A stretch of 64,000 nucleotides of DNA from positions 186,001 through 250,000 of the forward strand of contig NZ_JAAXPA010000006.1 of the NCBI RefSeq assembly GCF_012396235.1. Direction: 5' to 3'. Position 1 is the first letter of the stretch, and every line of letters begins with the position of its first letter. Of this stretch, positions 33,401 to 41,219 are shown one piece after another. A model generated the notes under the pieces. It had not been told where the DNA came from and searched no databases. It worked only from the letters and a program-made list of their open reading frames with translations. Source of the stretch: Rhodococcus opacus (lineage in GTDB: Bacteria; Actinomycetota; Actinomycetes; Mycobacteriales; Mycobacteriaceae). The position numbers and the translations under genes were made by a program.

Positions 33401-35926
33401 CTGCGCACCGCTCCGGCGAGCCTGCCGATCGAGAAGGTGCAGAAGGCCAGCGACATCACCCCGTTCCTCACGTCCGGCGCCATGAGCCACGGCGCGTTGA
33501 ACTCCAACGCGCACGAGGCCGTCGCGCACGGCACCAGCATGGCCGGCGGCATGTCGAACAGCGGTGAGGGCGGCGAGCACATCTCCCGCTACGGCACCAT
33601 CCGCGGTTCCAAGATCAAGCAGTTCGCGTCCGGCCGCTTCGGTGTGTGGGCCGGGTACCTGGCCGACCCGATGCTCGAGGAACTCGAGATCAAGATCGCG
33701 CAGGGCGCCAAGCCCGGCGAGGGCGGGCAGCTGCCCGCACCCAAGGTGACCGTCGAGATCGCGGCCGCGCGTGGCGGCACCCCCGGTGTCGAACTCGTTT
33801 CTCCCCCACCGCATCACGACACCTACTCCATCGAGGACCTCGCGCAGCTGATCCACGACTGCAAGGCGGCGCGGGTCCGCGTCATCGTCAAGCTCGTGTC
33901 CTCGGAGGGCATCGGCACCATCGCGGTGGGTGTCGCGAAGGCCGGCGCCGACGTCATCAACGTGGCGGGCAACACCGGCGGCACCGGTGCCGCCGCGGTG
34001 ACCAGCCTCAAGTACGCCGGACGTTCGGCGGAGATCGGTGTCGCCGAGGTCCATCAGGCGTTGTGCGCCAACGGGTTGCGGCAGAAGGTGCTGCTCCGGT
34101 GTTCCGGTGCGCACCAGACGGCGAGCGACGTGGTGAAGTCGGCGCTGCTCGGCGCCGACAGCTTCGAGTTCGGCACCACCGCGCTGATGATGCTCAAGTG
34201 CGTCATGGCCAAGAACTGCAACGTCAAGTGCCCGGCCGGTCTGACCACCAATCCCGAGCTGTTCGACGGTGATCCGCGGGCGATGGCGCAGTACCTGCTG
34301 AACATCGCGCACGAGACCCGCGAGGTGCTGGCCGAGCTGGGAATGTCCTCGCTGCGCGAGGCCCGGGGCCGCTCGGATCTGCTGCAGCTCCTCGACCACC
34401 CGTCGAGCGTCGGCCAGCTCGACCTGCGCGCGATGCTCGCCGTGGTCGAGGAAGTGACCATCGGCGATCCGGTGTACCTGGAGAAGGACTACACCCTCGA
34501 CGACGGCTGGCTCGTGCAGCTGCGCGCCGCTCTGATCGAGCAGGGCGAGGCCACGATCGAGCTCGGCGACGGGGTGCACCTGAGCAACCGCAACAAGAGC
34601 GTCGGCGCCCAGCTGGCGGTCGATATCGAGCGGATGCTGAACCACGAGCTCACCGATGTCGAGCTGCCTGCCGTGCTCCGCGACGAGCGCGGCCGCGGCT
34701 ATCTGCGCGAGGGCAGCGTCCGGATCGCCACGTCCGGGTCCGCGGGCCTGTCCTACGGTGCGTTCTGCAACGACGGCATGACCCTCGTCCACACCGGCAC
34801 CGCCAACGACGGCGTCGGCAAGGGCGCCAACGGCGGCAGCATCGTCGTGCGCTCGCCCGGTGGCGGCTCCGACCTGCACGGCGGCAACGTGCTGATCGGC
34901 AACTTCGCACTGTTCGGCGCCACCGGTGGGCGCACGTTCGTCGAGGGCCAGGCGGGTGACCGTTTCGCCGTCCGCAATTCGGGTGCCACCGCGGTGGTCG
35001 AGGGCGTCGGCGACTTCGCCTGCGAGTACATGACCAACGGCGCCGTCCTCAACCTCGGCGGCTTCGGCAAGGGCGTCGGCAACGGCATGAGCGGTGGCTT
35101 CGTCTACCAGTACGACCCCGAGGGCAAGCTGCCCGGCAAGGCCAGCGCGGACTCGATCCTGCTCGGCTCCATCACCGGCGACGACGAGCACGCGGCGCTG
35201 CACCGTCAGGCCGTGCACGTGCTGCTCGGGTGGCACCTCGAGGCCACCGGCTCCGCCAAGGCGGCCTGGTTGCTCGAGAACTGGGAGACCGAACAGCACC
35301 ACTTCGTGTACGGCATGCCGCGCGCACTGCTGCAGTACCAGGACAGCGACGAGATCCTGAAGGCCAAGCCCCGCAAGGAGCTCGCCGACGAACTCGCCGC
35401 CGCACTGGTCGCGCACCAGGTGCGCAAGTTCAAGCTGGACTACCGGGACGGTCACGCGGTGCTGGACGGCGCCGTGCCCGGCTACGGCGAGGCCGACACC
35501 GAAGCCATGTTCGCGCTGCTGAACAACTACACGGTGCTGAACGCGGCGCAGGAGATGGCGCTGTCCAAGCTGCCGGGTGCCGCGGATCCGTCCGATCCGG
35601 CGGTCGACAAGGCGGTCCGCAACCTGCTGCTCACCGAGGACTTCTTCCTCGTGCAGCGGTTGCAGCGGTACGCGCGGGAAGCGTTGAAGGACTACAGCGA
35701 CGAGGACCTGGCCGTGATGGTGGCGGCCAAGCGTCTCGCCGACTACAAGGATGCGCTGCGCCGCCGCAACGTGCGGTCCATCGACGCCCCCGGCACGTAC
35801 GGCTGGATCCTGCACCAGGACGCCAAGAACGTCGACAAGATCGGCCGGCTGCCCGGTTTCGAGGAGCTGTTCGCGCAGCACGCTCTCCCCGATCTGATCC
35901 CCACGAGAGACGTGGTCCCCTCATGA
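30434..35926 (+). CDS. Large glutamate-synthase-like protein (GltB family) with extra domains
   Basis: TTG 30434 is the best start: GAGGAGAC precedes it, and a 19-residue propeptide then leads to the class II amidotransferase nucleophile Cys20 (CGVGFITRKDG). HNGELNT and GQSDSCRLD complete the glutaminase site. The central and FMN domains follow (TSGAMSHGALN near 1015, GEGGQLPAPKV, the AGADVINVAGNTGGTGAAA segment), then a beta-helix GXGXG domain. The iron-sulfur cysteines are Cys1256, 1262 and 1266, one residue closer in the last gap than usual. At 1830 residues it exceeds the usual 1500: about 95 residues are inserted near 900-1000 and about 190 added at the C-terminus. No gltD follows; a diflavin reductase overlaps instead. 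The reaction is probably glutamine plus an oxo-acid to glutamate. Confidence 0.82.
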   Translation: MNTSATESGLYDRTLDKSSCGVGFITRKDGIQTHDVLTRGHEALCAVPHRGGMSAEGVGDGAGVCVDLSVPFFRTLTGQGDLEAGRFGVGNFFLPTDVAFHGDAEAVIERALAEQGFEVLLERDVPVDATVLRPAAIRHQLPIRQWVFTAPDACADETEFDRRIHDALLAIEAVAYTQPDLAGLYPLSLSARTQVLKGRLNSNEVMPYFQDLVDPAHAVHTLYFHTRFSTNTDPHPTMAQPFRLMAHNGELNTDKKNRLSETALARARNREIVRPHGQSDSCRLDQTLQSRVVEDGLDLVTAVVSMMPPAWENDSTLSPEVRAMLEYFSLYEEKNDGPAALIFGDGTVVGARLDRLGLRPLRSVETDEYLCVTSEAGQIDFDPDTVLRRGRIEAGGMLYFDHREGRSYSTDEALELLASRNDYPTLVAEARRTIEALPEVEAEPGPLRYNGDLERTQRYVAYSHNQESFKFMMDPMLASGQEKISAMGYGNAINALSDQEGGVAKYFSQRFAQVTNPSLDSIREADGMTLRVALGAKPNSGARSAPQIVVPSPILTHMDMLRIRKQSETPVQRFPMLYTPVHGDSAANAAALEAAVDGLCDEVEAFAREQGGIAIVTDRHVATDRAALPMIVAISAVNQRLIEEGLRLRVSVVAESGQISSSHHVAAALGFGAAAIYPLAVRLRAEEKFADEADVAFKRFAKAAEKSLMKTMGRVGLCTAESYIGGEFFEPNYLDTDDRVLRRYFANVKTPVGGVGFAVIAQAVADWHQRALTVTGEKDVPLLGLFKERAEGAGHSYGTAAVRGFVDLTEEPISFDTAGTQDHTESLRLLPLNRLEDAFGLDDDAYRNAGFQKLTPEAIDRFEITPGYRAFARTMAEERTRRPAALRDVLDLPADVTFLTTAAEFRKQMGRFSRKGNNSFAVRGLESEAVGEDRFRLRLTGPHAGEARVLAALGESLAMRFGDDLREHSVDGDALVVRTSGEALRCLSLLRTAPASLPIEKVQKASDITPFLTSGAMSHGALNSNAHEAVAHGTSMAGGMSNSGEGGEHISRYGTIRGSKIKQFASGRFGVWAGYLADPMLEELEIKIAQGAKPGEGGQLPAPKVTVEIAAARGGTPGVELVSPPPHHDTYSIEDLAQLIHDCKAARVRVIVKLVSSEGIGTIAVGVAKAGADVINVAGNTGGTGAAAVTSLKYAGRSAEIGVAEVHQALCANGLRQKVLLRCSGAHQTASDVVKSALLGADSFEFGTTALMMLKCVMAKNCNVKCPAGLTTNPELFDGDPRAMAQYLLNIAHETREVLAELGMSSLREARGRSDLLQLLDHPSSVGQLDLRAMLAVVEEVTIGDPVYLEKDYTLDDGWLVQLRAALIEQGEATIELGDGVHLSNRNKSVGAQLAVDIERMLNHELTDVELPAVLRDERGRGYLREGSVRIATSGSAGLSYGAFCNDGMTLVHTGTANDGVGKGANGGSIVVRSPGGGSDLHGGNVLIGNFALFGATGGRTFVEGQAGDRFAVRNSGATAVVEGVGDFACEYMTNGAVLNLGGFGKGVGNGMSGGFVYQYDPEGKLPGKASADSILLGSITGDDEHAALHRQAVHVLLGWHLEATGSAKAAWLLENWETEQHHFVYGMPRALLQYQDSDEILKAKPRKELADELAAALVAHQVRKFKLDYRDGHAVLDGAVPGYGEADTEAMFALLNNYTVLNAAQEMALSKLPGAADPSDPAVDKAVRNLLLTEDFFLVQRLQRYAREALKDYSDEDLAVMVAAKRLADYKDALRRRNVRSIDAPGTYGWILHQDAKNVDKIGRLPGFEELFAQHALPDLIPTRDVVPS

Positions 35927-37692
35927 AATTGCCCTACATCCCCCAGGACGCCCCGTTCAGCGAGGACCAGCGCGTGTGGCTCACCGGCTTCCTCGCCGGC
36001 ATGAGCTCGCGTCTGGTCGTCGGCGGCTCCGACGCGCCCGCCGCGGCGGGCGGTGGGCAGTTGCCCGCCATGCACGTGCTGTACGGCAGCCAGACCGGGA
36101 ACGCCGAGGGTGTCGCGGAGGACGCTGCGGCCGCGGCACGTTCACAGGGCTTCGCGCCGGTCGTGAGCGCCCTCGACGACGTCGACACGGACGCCCTCGC
36201 CGCCATGCACCGCGTCCTCGTCGTCACCTCCACCTACGGTGAGGGTGAGATGCCCGACAACGCGGAACTGTTCTGGCAGGCACTGTCCGCGGAGACCGCG
36301 CCACGACTGGAGAACACCGACTTCGCCGTGCTCGCGCTCGGCGACACCGGCTACGACGGGTACTGCCAGGCCGGCAAGATGATCGACACCCGGCTCGAGC
36401 AGCTCGGTGCCCGCCGCGTCACTCCGCGCGTCGACTGCGACGTCGACTACGAGGACACGGCCGCCGCGTGGGTCGCCGACACCCTCCCCCTGTTCGCGGC
36501 CGTCGAGGGCATTCGCGGCGAGTCCCCCGTCGCCGATGTCGCCGAGCCCGAGACGAAGCCGGCCCGCAAGCGGTCGCAGTGGAACCGCAAGAACCCCTAC
36601 GCGTCCACGCTCTCCGTGAACCGTCGGCTGTCGAGCGACACGTCCGCGAAGGAGATCCGGCACTACGAGTTCGCGCTCGCCGACAGCGGTCTCGAGTACG
36701 AGGCCGGTGACGCGCTCGGTGTGATGCCGATCAACGATCCCGCGCTCGTCGACGCTCTGGTGTCCCGGCTGGGCATCCCGGCGGATGCCGCTGTCACCGG
36801 CAAGGAGCGGCCGTTCAGCGATCTCCTGCTGCACGGCTACGAGATCTCCACGCCGAGCCACGAATTCATCGACGAGATCGAGAAGCGGGCCGGCGACGAA
36901 GAACTGAGCCACGTGCTGCGGCACGGCGACAAGGAAGCCCTCGACGCCTGGTTGTGGGGCAAGGACGTGCTCGACCTGCTGCTCCTCGAACCGTCGGTGA
37001 CCCTGACCGCGGACGAGTTCGTCGGGCTGCTGAAGCCGTTGCAGCACAGGGCGTATTCCATCTCGTCCAGCCCGCTCGCCAACCCCGGCAGCGTGCACCT
37101 GACCGTCGCCAGCGTCCGCCACAGCTCGGCCGGACGCGACCGCGGCGGCGTGTGCTCCACGTTCCTCGCCGATCGGATCGCCGACGGCGGCAGCGGCGGG
37201 ATCTTCTTGTCGAAGAACAAGTCGTTCCGCGTCCCCGCGAACGACGACGCACCGATGATCATGGTCGGCCCCGGCACCGGCATCGCGCCGTTCCGCGCGT
37301 TCCTGCAGGAACGGCAGGCGCGGGGCGCGTCGGGACGCAACTGGCTGTTCTTCGGCGACCAGCACCGCGCGTCGGACTACATCTACGAGGACGAGATTGC
37401 CGCGATGAGCGACAGCGGTCTCCTCACCCGCCTCGACCTCGCCTTCTCCCGCGACCAGGCGGAGAAGATCTACGTGCAGAACCGGATGGTCGAGAACGGC
37501 GCGGAGTTGTTCGCCTGGCTCGAGGACGGCGGCCACTTCTACGTCTGCGGCGACGCCACGCGGATGGCGAAGGATGTCGACCGGGCCCTGCACGAGGTCA
37601 TCGCCACCCATGGCACCCTTTCCCCCGAGCAGGCCGCCGACTACGTGACCACGCTCAAGAAGGAAAAGCGCTACCTGCGCGACGTGTACTGA
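35923..37692 (+). CDS. NADPH diflavin reductase (CysJ/cytochrome P450 reductase type)
   Basis: The 589-residue protein starts at ATG 35923 within the stop of the glutamate-synthase-like gene (ATGA). An N-terminal leader of about 47 residues precedes a flavodoxin domain (VLYGSQTGNAEG at 50-61; STYGEGEMPDN near 104). A linker then joins an FAD domain with HRAYSISSSP and GVCSTFLAD. The NADPH domain shows MVGPGTGIAPFRAFLQER and ends KRYLRDVY, with the terminal Tyr that stacks on FAD. It should carry electrons from NADPH through FAD to FMN. Coupling to the GltB-like protein suggests it is that enzyme's electron donor in place of GltD; sulfite reductase hemoprotein genes are absent here. Confidence 0.85.
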   Translation: MKLPYIPQDAPFSEDQRVWLTGFLAGMSSRLVVGGSDAPAAAGGGQLPAMHVLYGSQTGNAEGVAEDAAAAARSQGFAPVVSALDDVDTDALAAMHRVLVVTSTYGEGEMPDNAELFWQALSAETAPRLENTDFAVLALGDTGYDGYCQAGKMIDTRLEQLGARRVTPRVDCDVDYEDTAAAWVADTLPLFAAVEGIRGESPVADVAEPETKPARKRSQWNRKNPYASTLSVNRRLSSDTSAKEIRHYEFALADSGLEYEAGDALGVMPINDPALVDALVSRLGIPADAAVTGKERPFSDLLLHGYEISTPSHEFIDEIEKRAGDEELSHVLRHGDKEALDAWLWGKDVLDLLLLEPSVTLTADEFVGLLKPLQHRAYSISSSPLANPGSVHLTVASVRHSSAGRDRGGVCSTFLADRIADGGSGGIFLSKNKSFRVPANDDAPMIMVGPGTGIAPFRAFLQERQARGASGRNWLFFGDQHRASDYIYEDEIAAMSDSGLLTRLDLAFSRDQAEKIYVQNRMVENGAELFAWLEDGGHFYVCGDATRMAKDVDRALHEVIATHGTLSPEQAADYVTTLKKEKRYLRDVY

Positions 37693-37726
37693 CCACGTCG
37701 GCAGCAACCCACGAGGAGCAAGAACA

Positions 37727-38176
37727 ATGGCAGTGGTGATTCTGTACGGCAGCGAGGGCGGAACCTCCGAACTGGTGGCCGACAACATCGCCGACGTGCT
37801 CGGCGACTACGGCGACACGTCCCTGTACGACATGATGGAATTCGACGCGGGCGACCTCGACCCCGAGAACTTCCACGTCATCGTGTGCTCCACCTACGGT
37901 GAGGGCGAGTTGCCCACCGGCGCGGAACCCTTCTTCGAGGGCCTCGAGGAGGACGAACCCGACCTCACCGGGATGCAGTTCGCGCTGTTCGGCCTCGGCG
38001 ACAAGGTGTACGAGGAGACCTACAACCGCGGCGGCGAGATCATCGCGGAGAAGCTCGTCTCCCTCGGCGCGGTCCAGGTCGGCGAACACGGCAGGCACGA
38101 CGGGTCCAGCTCGATCCGCCCGAAGGATCAGGCCGAGGAGTGGGCCAAGAACATCGGCGAGGAATTCCTCGGATAG
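37727..38176 (+). CDS. Flavodoxin (MioC-like)
   Basis: The 149-residue protein is a single flavodoxin domain. The FMN phosphate loop is YGSEGGTSE (7-15), the isoalloxazine loops are CSTYGEGELPTG (about 54-65) and FGLGDKVYEETYN (about 88-100). It starts 34 bp after the diflavin reductase stop behind ACGAGGAG, so the three genes form one unit. As a free one-electron carrier it could exchange electrons with the diflavin reductase or the GltB-like protein. The lack of any other nearby redox partner makes that the simplest reading. Confidence 0.85.
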   Translation: MAVVILYGSEGGTSELVADNIADVLGDYGDTSLYDMMEFDAGDLDPENFHVIVCSTYGEGELPTGAEPFFEGLEEDEPDLTGMQFALFGLGDKVYEETYNRGGEIIAEKLVSLGAVQVGEHGRHDGSSSIRPKDQAEEWAKNIGEEFLG

Positions 38177-38180
38177 CACC

Positions 38181-39044
38181 TCACACGGGTAGCCGCGACT
38201 GCACGCTCCGCACCCAGTCGCGGCTCCCGTCGAGGTAGCGGTCCCGCGCCGACGCGAACAGGCGGACACTGTCGGCGCCGGGCCAGGCCCCGGGCAGCAT
38301 CCCGGCAGGCAGGCCCGGGTCGATGTACGGGATGATGCGCCATTCGTCGAGCAACGGGACGAAGCGGACGAATGCGTCGCGCGGCGACACCTCCTCTGCG
38401 GCAGACAGAGCGGCCCGGTGGCGGTCCAGGAAGTCGCGGTGCCGCGCGGCGATGCCATCCAGGTCCCACCACCGCGTCGCCGCGTCCCCCATCGAATCGG
38501 GGACGAACACCGACGTGGACACGAACGTGGTCACGTACTCGGACAGGCCCAGCGCGGCGACGATGTCGTCGACCTCGCGGGCGAGGTACTCGGGGGCGAT
38601 CCACAGGCCGGGCGACACGGTTCCGCAACCGATCCAGCCGAGCCGTCTGCGCAACTGGTGCCGCACCGCCCGTTGGGATTCGGGGATGGTGAACGAGATC
38701 AGCCGCCAGGGATCGGTGTCCGCCATCTGACGGAAGCCGAAGATCCGCGGATCGCCGCGTCTGAACATCGCCTCGGCCTGCTCGGTCACCTCGTATCCGC
38801 TCCGCCCGTCGCGGGTCAGCGGCCGCAGCACCCCCTTCTTCTTGAGGCGGGCCACCGCGATGCGCGTCGATTCGGACGGGATACCGACGGCGTGCATCAG
38901 TTCCACGAAGTCGGCGATCGCCACCCACCCGCCGAGGTCGCGCACATACGCGCCGAGGACGGTGCGGATCAGGGACGTCGCGCTGCCGGGCCGCGAATCG
39001 AAGTCGTCGAGGATCGCGCTCGCCGGTTCAGTCGGTGAGTTCAT
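38181..39044 (-). CDS. PaaX-family transcriptional regulator
   Basis: Start ATG 39044 lies 17 bp inside the kynureninase gene end; an alternative start at 39077 is possible. The 287-residue protein has an N-terminal winged helix (SLIRTVLGAYVRDLGGWVAIADFVELMHAVGIPSESTRIAVARLKKKGVL, about 24-72), the central PaaX domain with WRLISFTIPESQRAVRHQLRRRL, and the C-terminal PaaX domain. In other bacteria PaaX represses phenylacetate genes and responds to phenylacetyl-CoA. Here it is the last gene of the tryptophan dioxygenase-kynureninase unit and so probably controls that operon with a kynurenine-pathway or aromatic acyl-CoA effector. Confidence 0.82.
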   Translation of the reverse strand: MNSPTEPASAILDDFDSRPGSATSLIRTVLGAYVRDLGGWVAIADFVELMHAVGIPSESTRIAVARLKKKGVLRPLTRDGRSGYEVTEQAEAMFRRGDPRIFGFRQMADTDPWRLISFTIPESQRAVRHQLRRRLGWIGCGTVSPGLWIAPEYLAREVDDIVAALGLSEYVTTFVSTSVFVPDSMGDAATRWWDLDGIAARHRDFLDRHRAALSAAEEVSPRDAFVRFVPLLDEWRIIPYIDPGLPAGMLPGAWPGADSVRLFASARDRYLDGSRDWVRSVQSRLPV

Positions 39045-40263
39045 CACGGATCGCGAGTATCCCGGTGCACACCTCACCGAAGCTCGTGCTCAGCGGGCTC
39101 AGGCCGAGCCGCAGGCCCTGCGGGGCCCGGAAGTCGGGGATGACACCCTTCGTCCACAGTCGCTCGACGACCGCCTCGAACCGCGGGTGGTCGATGATGA
39201 CGTGACCACCCCGTTCGGCGGAATCCTCCGGCGACCCGATCTCCGCACCCAGCGGCACCAGAAATTCGCGCACGAGGTCCAGTGCGTACTCGGTGAGCGC
39301 GATCGACTTGGCGCGCACGGCGTCCATGCCGACGTCGTCGAGGAGTGCGAGGGTGTCCTGCAGCGCGATCATGCCGAGGACCGACGGCGTTCCGCTGATC
39401 ACGCGCCGGATGCCGGGCGCCGGTCGGTAGCCCTGCTCCATCGCGAACGGGTTGTCGCGGCCCATCCAGCCCCAGATCGGCTGCACGAAGTCCTGCTGAT
39501 GGTCTGCACGAACGTAGGCGAACGCCGGTGAGCCCGGCCCGCCGTTCAGATACTTGTACGTGCACCCGACCGCCAGATCGACACCCCACGTGTCGAGTTC
39601 GAGGGGAACCGAGCCGACGGAGTGGCACAGGTCGAGCAGCAGGAGCGCACCGGTCTCGTGTGTCACGCGAGCGGCGCCGGCGGCGTCGACCAGGTAACCC
39701 GAGCGGTAGGCGACGTGGCTGAGCACGACGAGCGCGGTGTGTTCGGAGACCACGGACTTCAGGTCGTCGACGGTGACGCCGCCCCGGGTATCGGACTCGA
39801 TCCACCGGAGCGTGAGCCCGAGTTCTCCGGCGACGGCCTCGAGTACGTAGCGGTCCGTCGGAAAGTTGTCGCGGTCCACGACGATCTCGGTGCGGTCCGG
39901 GCGCAACGCGAGCGCACCGCGTGCCAGCTTGTACAGCAGGACCGTCGTCGAGTCGCCGATGGTGGTCTGTCCGGCGGCCGCGCCGAGCGCCACCCTTGCG
40001 AGGGTGTCACCGATTGTGATCGGCAGGTCGTACCACTCCTCGTCCCACCCGCGGATGAGCCGGCCGCCCCACGACTGGGTGACGAAGGCGGTGACCTGCT
40101 CGGCGCTCGCCTTGGTGGGCCGTCCGAGCGAGTTGCCGTCGAGGTAGGCGGGCACCGAGGGGTCGTCGGCGCCGATGAACAGGTCGCGATACGGGCGCAG
40201 CGGGTCCGCGGCGTCGAGTTCGGCGGCGCGGGCGGCCGGCACATCGGTCGAGGTAGTCATCAT
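39028..40263 (-). CDS. kynU: Kynureninase
   Basis: This 411-residue PLP enzyme cleaves kynurenine to anthranilate and alanine. The family motifs are YLDGNSLGRP (about 40-49), SWGGRLIRGWDEEWYDLP, the Asp/His of LLDLCHSVG, and the PLP lysine in GCTYKYLNGGPGSPAF. The C-terminal IRRVISGTPSVLGM is also typical. Two ATGs stand at 40263 and 40260; the first overlaps the tryptophan dioxygenase stop as ATGA. The regulator gene overlaps its 3' end. Together with the dioxygenase and the divergent hydrolase it forms a tryptophan-to-anthranilate route. Confidence 0.92.
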   Translation of the reverse strand: MMTTSTDVPAARAAELDAADPLRPYRDLFIGADDPSVPAYLDGNSLGRPTKASAEQVTAFVTQSWGGRLIRGWDEEWYDLPITIGDTLARVALGAAAGQTTIGDSTTVLLYKLARGALALRPDRTEIVVDRDNFPTDRYVLEAVAGELGLTLRWIESDTRGGVTVDDLKSVVSEHTALVVLSHVAYRSGYLVDAAGAARVTHETGALLLLDLCHSVGSVPLELDTWGVDLAVGCTYKYLNGGPGSPAFAYVRADHQQDFVQPIWGWMGRDNPFAMEQGYRPAPGIRRVISGTPSVLGMIALQDTLALLDDVGMDAVRAKSIALTEYALDLVREFLVPLGAEIGSPEDSAERGGHVIIDHPRFEAVVERLWTKGVIPDFRAPQGLRLGLSPLSTSFGEVCTGILAIRDELTD

Positions 40264-41114
40264 CGTCCGATCTCGGTGCGCACGGCCAGCAGTTCCGGGA
40301 AGAACGTCAGGTCCAGTGCCTTCTGCAGGAAACCCACTCCGCTGGATCCTCCCGTTCCGGATTTCATCCCGATGGTCCGCAGCACCGTGCGCATGTGGCG
40401 GAAGCGCCACAGCTGAAAGTTCTCTTCGAGGTCGACGAACTCCTCGAAGGCCTCGTAGACGGCCCAGTGCTCGTCGTGGTTCTCGTAGACGAACTTGATC
40501 AGGGGCAGCAGGTCTTCGTTCAGCGTGTAGGCGGTGGTCACGTCACGGTCCAGTGCGGAGGCCGGCACGTCGTACCCGAGCCGCGACAGGCACTGCCAGA
40601 ACGCGTCGTACAGGCTCGGCTCGGTGAGGAGCCGTTCGAGCAGATCGTGGGCGGCGGGATCGGCGTCGAACACCGTCAGCATTCCGGCGTTCTTGTTGCC
40701 GAGCACGAACTCGACGGCGCGGTACTGGTACGACTGGAACCCGGACGAATTGCCGAGGAACTGGCGGAACTCCGAGTACTCGGTGGGGGTCAGGGTGGCC
40801 AGGACCGACCACTGTTCGGTCAGCGTCTTCTGGATGTGCTTGACGCGCGCCACGCACTTGAGCGCCCGGCCGATCTCGTCCTCGTCGAAAGCGGCTCGGG
40901 CGGCGAGTGTTTCGTGCAGGACGAGCTTCAGCCAGAGTTCGGTGGTCTGGTGCTGGATGATGAACAGCAGTTCGTCGTGATGTTCCGGACGGCTCACGGG
41001 TTTCTGCGCGCTGAGCAGGGTGTCGAGGTCGAGGTACGACCCGTAGCTCATCCGCTCGCTGAAGTCGGTGACGATGTCCTTCTCGATGGCTCTGGTGTTG
41101 GCCTGCACGCCCAT
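40260..41114 (-). CDS. kynA: Tryptophan 2,3-dioxygenase
   Basis: The 284-residue all-helical heme protein opens the indole ring of tryptophan to N-formylkynurenine. MSYGSYLDLDTLLSAQKP (about 22-39) and the heme-side HHDELLFIIQHQTTELWLKL (about 45-64) are conserved, with the distal His in PEHHDE. NSSGFQSYQYRAVEFVLGNKN (about 122-142) and the heme-ligand His in FRHMRTVLRTIG (about 238-249) follow. SSGVGFLQKAL is the substrate loop. ATG 41114 is preferred: GAGGAC precedes it. It is the first gene of the operon. Confidence 0.93.
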   Translation of the reverse strand: MGVQANTRAIEKDIVTDFSERMSYGSYLDLDTLLSAQKPVSRPEHHDELLFIIQHQTTELWLKLVLHETLAARAAFDEDEIGRALKCVARVKHIQKTLTEQWSVLATLTPTEYSEFRQFLGNSSGFQSYQYRAVEFVLGNKNAGMLTVFDADPAAHDLLERLLTEPSLYDAFWQCLSRLGYDVPASALDRDVTTAYTLNEDLLPLIKFVYENHDEHWAVYEAFEEFVDLEENFQLWRFRHMRTVLRTIGMKSGTGGSSGVGFLQKALDLTFFPELLAVRTEIGR

Positions 41115-41219
41115 GACCGTCCTCACTGCTGGTATTCGAGTACCGGGCTCCCGACCTTCATATTACATAATCGTGGCGACCGCTATACAGATGTCATCAG
41201 CGAAAAGTACGGTGGGCTC

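Noticed and set aside
30305..35881. Very long open frame (about 1858 codons) on the minus strand opposite the glutamate-synthase-like gene
   Set aside because: It is the mirror of a GC-rich coding frame. Its translation has no recognisable domain and is rich in His, Arg, Glu and Val, as expected for an antisense shadow. The plus strand has clear catalytic motifs.
35923..37692. Diflavin reductase as the flavoprotein of an assimilatory sulfite reductase
   Set aside because: No cysI hemoprotein or other sulfate genes are present; it is translationally coupled to a GltB-like gene. The possibility is not excluded, only less likely.
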